Assembly (NCBI GenBank): GCA_030044345.1
Contig: JASHVY010000278.1
Span: 1 to 6,125, forward strand
Direction of reading: 5' to 3'
DNA length: 6,125 nt
From: Acetobacteraceae bacterium
GTDB taxonomy: Bacteria; Pseudomonadota; Alphaproteobacteria; Acetobacterales; Acetobacteraceae
The translations under genes were made by a program, and so were the position numbers. The first letter of the stretch is position 1. Each line of letters begins with the position of its first letter. Of this stretch, positions 1-3,986 are shown piece by piece. Under the pieces are notes generated by a model. That model saw only the letters and a program-made list of their open reading frames with translations. It did no database searches and was not told where the DNA came from.

Positions 1-60
1 GAGCGTGATGATTTTGGGTCAACGCTCTCGCTTTGTTTTCTCGATCGATTTCATGTCTTC
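1..60. repeat. Possible remnant of a palindromic intergenic repeat
   Basis: The window opens inside non-coding DNA. GAGCGT at 1-6 is complementary to ACGCTC at 22-27. Positions 2-20 share the spaced pattern AGCGTGAT-N7-GGTC with 1984-2002, the start of the double-hairpin repeat downstream of the second gene. A TTGTTTTCTC string at 34-43 is the complement of GAGAAAACAA in that same repeat. This suggests a decayed or rearranged member of one intergenic repeat family. The match is short and the left flank is cut by the window edge, so the call is weak. Confidence 0.25.
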
Positions 61-79
61 CCCTTGGGCTTTGGCGGAT

Positions 80-106
80 CGGGGCACCTCGCGACAGGGT
101 GCCCCG
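80..106. other. Strong GC-rich hairpin
   Basis: A perfect 9-bp inverted repeat, CGGGGCACC at 80-88 and GGTGCCCCG at 98-106, encloses a 9-nt loop. No T-run follows it on either strand, so it is not a standard intrinsic terminator. It could be the end structure of a transcript entering from the left, or a processing or pausing hairpin in a long leader of the gene at 352. The fold is seen directly; the role is inferred. Confidence 0.5.
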
Positions 107-261
107 GCACGAAGCGATCCACCAGAAGCCATATTGATCTCGCGCCTGCTCGCAGAGAAAAGCGGCTCGCGGAGCGGGCACTTTTCGCCGCGGGAACTTG
201 CGAAATCATGGGATATCGCTGTCGTGTCGGGCCGGCGCCACGGGTCCGGGCGCAAGCGCGG

Positions 262-302
262 AATTGTTTCGAGACAATTTCAGATTGAGATCGTAATATA
301 AG
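262..302 (+). promoter_or_regulatory. Candidate promoter with overlapping 18-bp palindrome
   Basis: AATTGTTTCGAGACAATT at 262-279 agrees with its own reverse complement at 16 of 18 positions, the shape of a dimeric repressor site. GAGACA at 271-276 (4 of 6 matches to TTGACA) stands 17 bp before TAATAT at 294-299 (4 of 6 matches to TATAAT). An alternative -10 is TATAAG at 297-302. If this is the promoter of the DUF2092 gene, the palindrome would cover its -35. It is the only AT-rich stretch in the leader. Part of the palindrome also resembles the terminal repeat of the small element found downstream, which offers another origin for it. Confidence 0.35.
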
Positions 303-336
303 CCCGCATGCCGGAATTCTCCTCCACGTCCGGGCA

Positions 337-350
337 GCAACGGGAGTTGC
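337..350 (+). promoter_or_regulatory. Shine-Dalgarno in a small hairpin
   Basis: GCAAC (337-341) and GTTGC (346-350) can pair around a GGGA loop, a GNRA-type tetraloop. The Shine-Dalgarno GGAG (343-346) spans the loop and the first base of the 3' arm, and lies 5 nt before the ATG at 352. It fixes the start of the DUF2092 gene. Whether the fold affects translation is unknown. Confidence 0.5.
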
Positions 351-351
351 G

Positions 352-1155
352 ATGAAAGCTGGCAAAGGGGGGTTTGGGGCGGTTGCGGCAGCGATCGCTC
401 TCCTGATATGCGCTTCCGTTCAGGCCCAGCAGCCGCAGCCGCCGAAAGGGCCGCCGCCACCGCCGCATCCGGCAATCGAGCCGGCTGCGCTTGCCGTGCT
501 CAAGGCCACCAGCGAGCGCCTCGCCGGGGCGAAGACCATGGGATTCACGGCGGTCACCACCTATGAGTCACCGGCGCGCAACGGCCAGCCGCTCTATTAC
601 ACGACCCTTTCCGAGGTCTTGCTCGAGCGGCCTGACAAGCTTCGCGTCATCACGCCAGGCGACGGGCCGGCCTCGGATTTCTATTACGACGGCAAGACAA
701 TGACCGCCTATGCCCCGGCGGCCAATCTGGTCGCGATCGCTCCGGCGCCACCGACGATCGATGAAGCGGTGCACGCGGCCTATGAGAAGGCGGCGATCTT
801 CTTTCCGTTCGCGGAGGTGATCACCGCAGATCCTTACAGGAATCTTTCCCGGGGGCTCACATCGGCTTTCTTTGTCGGCCAGTCCATGGTCGTCGGCGGC
901 ACGATTACCGATATGATCGCGCTCTCGAACGGGAATGTGGATGCCGAGGTATGGATTGGCATCAAGGACGGCCTGCCGCGCATGATCCGCGCGATATACG
1001 TCAGGGATCCTGCGAAATCCCGCTACGAGGTTGAGTTCTCGCATTGGCGGATCGATCCGGTGGTGAGCGATGCCGATTTTTCCTTCACCCCGGCCGCCGA
1101 CACGATACGGATGGAGTTCGCGCGGCCGGATGCTCTCATGACGGCCAAACCGTGA
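352..1155 (+). CDS. Exported DUF2092 family protein
   Basis: This 267-residue protein is predicted to be periplasmic. Residues 1-25 form a signal peptide (Lys-rich start, hydrophobic 8-20, likely cut after SVQA). A Pro-rich linker (27-40, PPPPPHP) follows, then a DUF2092 domain from about 44 to 257. Family-like landmarks are the early LERPDKLRV (91-99), FYYDGKTMTAYAP (110-122), PPTIDEAV (133-140), the FPFAEVI plus DP block (151-161), WIGIKDGLPRMI (201-212) and the closing FSHW with DADFSFTPA (229-248). DUF2092 has no established function; its fold is thought to relate to LolA/LolB-like beta-rich carriers, so lipid or lipoprotein binding is conceivable but not shown here. Translation starts at ATG 352, with GGAG 5 nt upstream. 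The next gene begins 13 nt after its stop, so the two are probably cotranscribed. Family assignment is from recalled pattern, not a search. Confidence 0.85.
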   Translation: MKAGKGGFGAVAAAIALLICASVQAQQPQPPKGPPPPPHPAIEPAALAVLKATSERLAGAKTMGFTAVTTYESPARNGQPLYYTTLSEVLLERPDKLRVITPGDGPASDFYYDGKTMTAYAPAANLVAIAPAPPTIDEAVHAAYEKAAIFFPFAEVITADPYRNLSRGLTSAFFVGQSMVVGGTITDMIALSNGNVDAEVWIGIKDGLPRMIRAIYVRDPAKSRYEVEFSHWRIDPVVSDADFSFTPAADTIRMEFARPDALMTAKP

Positions 1156-1168
1156 GAGGAGGAATGGG

Positions 1169-1927
1169 ATGAAAACATCGATCCTCGCGGCGGCAAGCCT
1201 TGCTCTGCCGCTTCTCGCGTCCACGCCGGCCGGTGCCTGGTTCGCACGCGGTGGTACGGCCGGGGGCGGCCACTGGGGCGCGGCCGCGGGGGATGGTCAT
1301 TGGGCCGCTGGCGCAGACGGCCATTACAACTCGGGCACCTATGGCACGACGAGCAGCGGTGAGCACTATGCGACGAGCACGAGCGGAGGCTCGTTCACCG
1401 CGCAGAACGGCAACTGGTCCGCGACGAGCGCGAACGGCCACGCCAACTCCGGCACTTATGGCACCACCGCCTATGGTACGCATTACGCGACCGGATCCTA
1501 TGGCGGTGCGGTCGCGACCAATAACGGCCACTGGGCTGCTGAGAATAATGGAACCTATGCCTATGGCACCCATTATTACGGAAACGGTGCGTATTATGGT
1601 GCCTATCACCCGCCAACCGTCGTGAACCAGTATTACGGAACCGGATGCTACAATTGCGGCGGATGGTCGGCCGCGGGCGCCGCCGCGGTTGGCGCCGCTG
1701 CAGGTGTGGCGATCGGCGCGAGCGCTGCAGCCGCAGCCGCCCCACCGCCGCCTTCCGTTGTCGTTCCGGCGCCCTATCCGGTTGGTGATATCTATGCCGC
1801 GCTCCCCGGGGGCTGCGTCTATTCCCCGGTTGGCGGCAGGACGTACTACGCCTGCAACGGAATTTGGTTCAGTCCCTATTACGGCGCCAACGGGGTCTAT
1901 TACGCCGTCGTGCCGCCGCCCCCCTGA
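1169..1927 (+). CDS. Exported Gly/Ala/Tyr-rich repetitive protein
   Basis: The product is 252 residues with a clear signal peptide (1-23, cut after PAGA before WFARGG). Residues 24-157 are low-complexity Gly/Tyr/His/Thr sequence with a repeat: residues 51-69 and 90-108 share GH-NSGTYGTT--G-HYAT at a period of 39 residues, and 127-139 is a shorter echo. Residues 167-191 are almost pure Ala/Gly with a glycine-zipper look (AAAVGAAAGVAIGAS), possibly membrane-inserting. A PPPP spacer leads to a compact C-terminal module (205-249) with YYACNGIWFSPYYGANGVYYAVV, ending in prolines. Four cysteines (160, 163, 216, 229) could form disulfides outside the cytoplasm. AGGAGG at 1157-1162 sets the ATG at 1169. 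An overlapping ATG at 1164 opens only a two-codon frame. It is probably cotranscribed with the DUF2092 gene. A surface or envelope structural role is inferred; I recognise no enzyme domain. Confidence 0.8.
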   Translation: MKTSILAAASLALPLLASTPAGAWFARGGTAGGGHWGAAAGDGHWAAGADGHYNSGTYGTTSSGEHYATSTSGGSFTAQNGNWSATSANGHANSGTYGTTAYGTHYATGSYGGAVATNNGHWAAENNGTYAYGTHYYGNGAYYGAYHPPTVVNQYYGTGCYNCGGWSAAGAAAVGAAAGVAIGASAAAAAAPPPPSVVVPAPYPVGDIYAALPGGCVYSPVGGRTYYACNGIWFSPYYGANGVYYAVVPPPP

Positions 1928-1966
1928 GAGACCATTTGAAAATGCGACTGTGATGGTCGTGCGGCG
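1928..1966 (+). repeat. Solo left end of the small TIR element
   Basis: This stretch matches 3805-3843, the left end of the complete element, at 34 of 39 positions without gaps (start GAGACCATTTGAAAATGC). Both copies are preceded by CTGA, and here the TGA is the stop codon of the gene ending at 1927. No matching right end (rc of GAGACCTTTCGAAAATG) is found before the next gene. The copy therefore appears truncated, probably by the double-hairpin repeat that follows or by deletion. Confidence 0.65.
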
Positions 1967-1983
1967 AAACCGAACGCCCCTGA

Positions 1984-2067
1984 AGCGTGATCGCCGCAGG
2001 TCTGAATCACGCGAGAAAACAAGGACCGGGAGCGGGATGGATGAGCGCAAGCGATCTCATCCCGCTC
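1984..2067. repeat. Tandem double-hairpin intergenic repeat (RIME-like)
   Basis: Two perfect inverted repeats lie side by side. GCGTGAT (1985-1991) pairs with ATCACGC (2006-2012) around 14 nt. GAGCGGGATG (2030-2039) pairs with CATCCCGCTC (2058-2067) around 18 nt. They are joined by an A-rich GAGAAAACAAGGA segment. Two hairpins of this size with an A-rich joint resemble the palindromic intergenic repeats common in Rhizobiales genomes. That resemblance is from general knowledge, not a database match. It lies between a gene stop and the lipoprotein gene and may act as a 3' mRNA structure. Confidence 0.45.
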
Positions 2068-2118
2068 GAGAGGCCATTGGGACCGCATGACATGGATCAT
2101 TCTGCGAGTCCCGATCTT

Positions 2119-2136
2119 GAGGGGGATCCTTCCCTC
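2119..2136 (+). other. Weak hairpin upstream of lipoprotein gene
   Basis: GAGGG (2119-2123) can pair with CCCTC (2132-2136). A further CGA (2112-2114) and TCG (2139-2141) may extend the stem. A pyrimidine tract with TTTT (2147-2154) follows at some distance. It could be a weak terminator or a leader structure of the gene at 2179. No convincing promoter was seen between 1967 and 2178. Confidence 0.2.
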
Positions 2137-2178
2137 GGTCGTGCCGTCTCTTTTGTCAACCAGGGAAAGCCAAAAACA

Positions 2179-2724
2179 ATGACAAGCAAAATCAAGCACG
2201 CCGCCATGCTGCTTTCGCTCGTGACCCCGTTCGCTCTTGCCGCCTGCGGGGTCCCGCAGAGCGATTACGATGCTCTCAAGGCACAAAATCAACAGCTTCA
2301 ACAGCAGGTCGCCGCCGATCAGGCGCAGATCGCGCGGTTGCGGGGGGCGATCAAATACACCGTGAACAGCGACCTTCTCTTCCCTTCGGGCGGCTGGCAG
2401 ATGTCGGCGGCGGGCCAGCAGATCATCGCCAAGTTTGCGAAGAAGCTCGCGCCGACGCAGACGGAACATCTCCTGGTGAATGGCTATACCGACAATGTGC
2501 CCGTGGGGCCGGCTCTGCAGGCGCAGGGAATCACCTCGAATCAGATTCTGTCACAGAAGCGTGCTGAAAACGTCATGCAATACCTGATCTCGCAAGGGGT
2601 GAATCCAAGCCTCGTCTCTGCTCACGGGTACGGCGAAGCCGATCCGGTGGCATCGAATGACACGCCGCAAGGACGAGGGCAGAACCGCCGCGTCGAGCTC
2701 GAGCTTGCGCCTCCTTCAAGCTGA
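2179..2724 (+). CDS. OmpA-family peptidoglycan-binding outer-membrane lipoprotein
   Basis: The product is 181 residues. Residues 1-22 are a lipoprotein signal with lipobox LAAC (20-23); Cys23 would be lipidated. Residue 24 is Gly, not Asp, which favours outer-membrane sorting. Residues 28-57 form a short Gln/Ala-rich coiled coil (DALKAQNQQLQQQVAADQAQ). Residues about 59-176 are an OmpA C-terminal domain: FPSGGWQMSAAG, NGYTDNVPVG, LSQKRAENVMQYL, HGYGEADPVASN and QGRGQNRRVEL. Asp105 and Arg128 match the two residues that bind diaminopimelate in E. coli OmpA. The expected role is a non-covalent tether between outer membrane and cell wall. The frame stays open upstream to 1987, but only ATG 2179 puts the lipobox at the N-terminus; AGGGA at 2162-2166 is a rather distant Shine-Dalgarno. 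Pal proper is an alternative name, but the linker is short and no tol genes are nearby. Confidence 0.92.
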   Translation: MTSKIKHAAMLLSLVTPFALAACGVPQSDYDALKAQNQQLQQQVAADQAQIARLRGAIKYTVNSDLLFPSGGWQMSAAGQQIIAKFAKKLAPTQTEHLLVNGYTDNVPVGPALQAQGITSNQILSQKRAENVMQYLISQGVNPSLVSAHGYGEADPVASNDTPQGRGQNRRVELELAPPSS

Positions 2725-2727
2725 GGC

Positions 2728-2758
2728 CTGACGGCGGTTGCCCACCGGTCTCCGTCGG
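2728..2758 (+). terminator. Possible terminator of the lipoprotein gene
   Basis: CTGACGG (2728-2734) pairs with CCGTCGG (2752-2758), with one T-G wobble. Inside it, CGGT (2735-2738) pairs with ACCG (2744-2747) over a 5-nt loop, leaving a 4-nt bulge. It starts 4 nt after the stop codon. The following sequence is only loosely T-rich (TATTGTTGTT), so it is an imperfect intrinsic terminator. Confidence 0.35.
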
Positions 2759-3027
2759 CAAGGGTATTGTTGTTCAGGCGCAATCGTACCCTTAGCGGCG
2801 GCGGCCGGTGTCAAGCTCCTTCCGTTCTCAGGATCGGGCAAAACGTGCTGACCTTTGGAAAAATCCCGGGCAGGTGGGAAAGGCCCGGCAGGTATGAAAT
2901 TCTGCCTCGCGGCAACGCAGGTTCGATAGAAGAGTGGGTGCAAACCTCGCCTGGCTATCGCTGGAAAGCGGTCTTTCCGGCCTGCGAGCGCACGGCGCGC
3001 GGCCCGGCGGGACTGAGTGGATCAGCA
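2759..3027. other. Intergenic region without recognisable gene
   Basis: I find no supportable gene here. Open frames on both strands lack Shine-Dalgarno signals, signal peptides or family motifs, and they overlap the next gene out of frame. A short direct repeat, CCCGG-CAGGT, occurs twice around 2865-2893. GACCTTTGGAAAA at 2850-2862 resembles an end of the small TIR element but lacks the rest. Together with the hairpin at 3028-3062 it makes up most of the 447-bp gap. It probably holds the promoter of the gene at 3172, though no clear -35/-10 pair is visible. Confidence 0.5.
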
Positions 3028-3062
3028 CGGTCTGCCCCATGGGCAGCCCCATGGGCAGACCG
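3028..3062. repeat. 12-bp tandem repeat forming a long hairpin
   Basis: GCCCCATGGGCA occurs twice, perfectly and end to end (3034-3045, 3046-3057). With its flanks it makes one hairpin. CGGTCTGCCC (3028-3037) pairs with GGGCAGACCG (3053-3062), then ATGGG (3039-3043) pairs with CCCAT (3048-3052). That gives 15 pairs with a single bulged C and a 4-nt loop. A G-run, not a T-run, follows. It lies about 110 nt before the start at 3172. Confidence 0.6.
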
Positions 3063-3171
3063 TGGGGGGGCAGCCCACAAGGACGGCGCACCCCGCCGGT
3101 TCGGTTGACGAGTGAGGGGGAAAACGGGCTTTCTCTCTCACCCGGAACGGGCTCAATGCGAGGAGCTGAGT

Positions 3172-3804
3172 GTGAAACCGTCAAGATATCTGCACATCGG
3201 CGCGGCTGCCGCCATCATCGCCACGGCCGCTTCGCTCGCGCCGGCGCTCTTGCCTTGCCCCGCTCTGGCGCAGGCCAATCCGAAGCTCGAGAATATCATT
3301 CCGCCCTCGGCCGCCATGAGCTTCGCGGCCAAGATCCGCTCGATCGATCCCGCCACGCGCGAGGTGGTGCTCGTCGGCCGCGGGGGGAACCTGGTCCGCG
3401 TCATCGCCGGTCCCACCGTGCGGCTCGAGCTGCTCAAGCCAGGCGATACGGTAAGCGTACAATATTACCGTTCGGTCGCCTTCTTCGTCTCGGCGCCGCA
3501 ATCGAGCGGCGGGGCCTCGCCACCCCCGGATTCGGTCGTAGCCGCGCTCGCGCGCCCGGCCGAGGCGCCGGGCGGCATCGGCGTGCGCGTGATCAAGGTG
3601 AGCGGCCTTGTCGTCGGTATCGATCTCGCGGCCAACAGCGTCGATCTCATCCCGGCGAGCGGCGGCGGGGTCTATACGGTCGAGGTCACAAACCCGGCGC
3701 GCGCGGCGCATCTCGCGCAGTTGCACGTGGGCGATACGGTCACTGCGGTCATCAGCGACGCGCTGGCCATCAGCATCAAGCCCGCGCCCAAAAGCTGGTT
3801 CTGA
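3172..3804 (+). CDS. Exported protein with two similar beta-rich repeats
   Basis: I do not recognise a named family. The 210-residue product starts with a signal peptide (1-33: KPSRYLH, hydrophobic 9-28, cut after PALA). Two segments look like a duplicated small beta-barrel or OB-like unit, residues 51-106 and 144-203. Each has an ID-A----V-L motif (SIDPATREVVL; GIDLAANSVDL), a Val-rich strand pair, a P-R-(-)L-L element and a closing GDTV followed by an Ala/Ile/Val strand. A Pro/Ser/Gly linker (107-140) joins them. GTG 3172 is preferred because GAGGAG (3160-3165) is 6 nt upstream and the signal peptide then begins at once; an earlier in-frame GTG at 3112 would add 20 polar residues. Its stop is directly followed by the inserted element. 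Without that element it would be 6 nt from pqiB, so a role with the Pqi system is inferred. It is not PqiC-like: no lipobox is convincing. Confidence 0.8.
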   Translation: MKPSRYLHIGAAAAIIATAASLAPALLPCPALAQANPKLENIIPPSAAMSFAAKIRSIDPATREVVLVGRGGNLVRVIAGPTVRLELLKPGDTVSVQYYRSVAFFVSAPQSSGGASPPPDSVVAALARPAEAPGGIGVRVIKVSGLVVGIDLAANSVDLIPASGGGVYTVEVTNPARAAHLAQLHVGDTVTAVISDALAISIKPAPKSWF

Positions 3805-3980
3805 GAGACCATTTGAAAATGCTACTGTGGCGGTCGTCCGACGCGTCTTTCTGCGCTTCCGGTGCTCACGGCCCTTTAAGGCCGCTCCGCTCCGGTTCTC
3901 GAAAGACGCGTCGGACGGCGCCTGCGGCGCCCCGCCTTGGAGTATCTTCTCACCACAGCGCATTTTCGAAAGGTCTCTGA
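3802..3980. repeat. 3-bp target-site duplication (TGA) flanking the element
   Basis: TGA at 3802-3804 and TGA at 3978-3980 lie exactly outside the symmetrical ends of the element. The left one is the stop codon of the upstream gene. The right one is an in-frame stop 6 nt before the pqiB start. A 3-bp duplication of TNA type is known for the IS1031 subgroup of IS5-family elements. Chance identity of 3 bp is possible, but the same TGA also abuts the partial copy at 1925-1927. Confidence 0.6.
3805..3977. mobile_element. MITE-like element with nested inverted repeats
   Basis: A 173-bp element without a coding gene. The left end 3805-3830 and the right end 3953-3977 are inverted repeats: 22 matches, 3 mismatches and one gap, both beginning GAGACC and sharing GAAAATGC and CTGTGG. 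Inside lies a perfect 17-bp inverted repeat, CGTCCGACGCGTCTTTC at 3835-3851 against 3901-3917. Its 49-nt loop can fold further (GGCC 3870-3873 with 3880-3883). A small hairpin GGCGCC-TGC-GGCGCC (3917-3931) follows. The ends and the TGA duplication suggest mobilisation by an IS5-type (IS1031-like) transposase encoded elsewhere; that parentage is inference. It separates the upstream gene from pqiB and probably forms a strong RNA fold that could block or process the joint transcript. A partial copy lies at 1928-1966. Confidence 0.75.
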
Positions 3981-3986
3981 GCGCCC

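Noticed and set aside
1999..2005. GGTCTGA as a possible right end of the partial element copy
   Set aside because: Only the last few bases agree with the right end of the complete copy (GGTCTCTGA). The preceding bases, which should read ATTTTCGAAA, do not match.
1136..2050. Long minus-strand open frame of 304 codons opposite the Gly/Tyr-rich gene
   Set aside because: Its translation is Arg/Gly/Ile-rich low complexity typical of the antisense of GC-rich repeats. The plus-strand gene has a signal peptide and a strong ribosome site.
2848..2866. CTGACCTTTGGAAAAATCC as a third terminal repeat of the element
   Set aside because: About 11 central bases resemble the element end, but the GAGA start is missing, nothing beyond matches and no partner end is near. 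Chance cannot be excluded.
2915..2935. GGTTCGA as a tRNA T-arm
   Set aside because: The flanking bases do not form a T stem and no acceptor, D or anticodon stems can be placed around it.
3112..3171. Upstream GTG 3112 as the start of the two-repeat protein
   Set aside because: It would put 20 polar residues before the signal peptide. GTG 3172 has GAGGAG 6 nt upstream.
2934..3980. Plus-strand open frame of 348 codons across the intergenic region, the two-repeat protein gene and the element
   Set aside because: It has no ribosome site, its composition is Arg/Gly/Ala-rich shadow, and it runs through both a supported gene in another frame and the inserted repeat.
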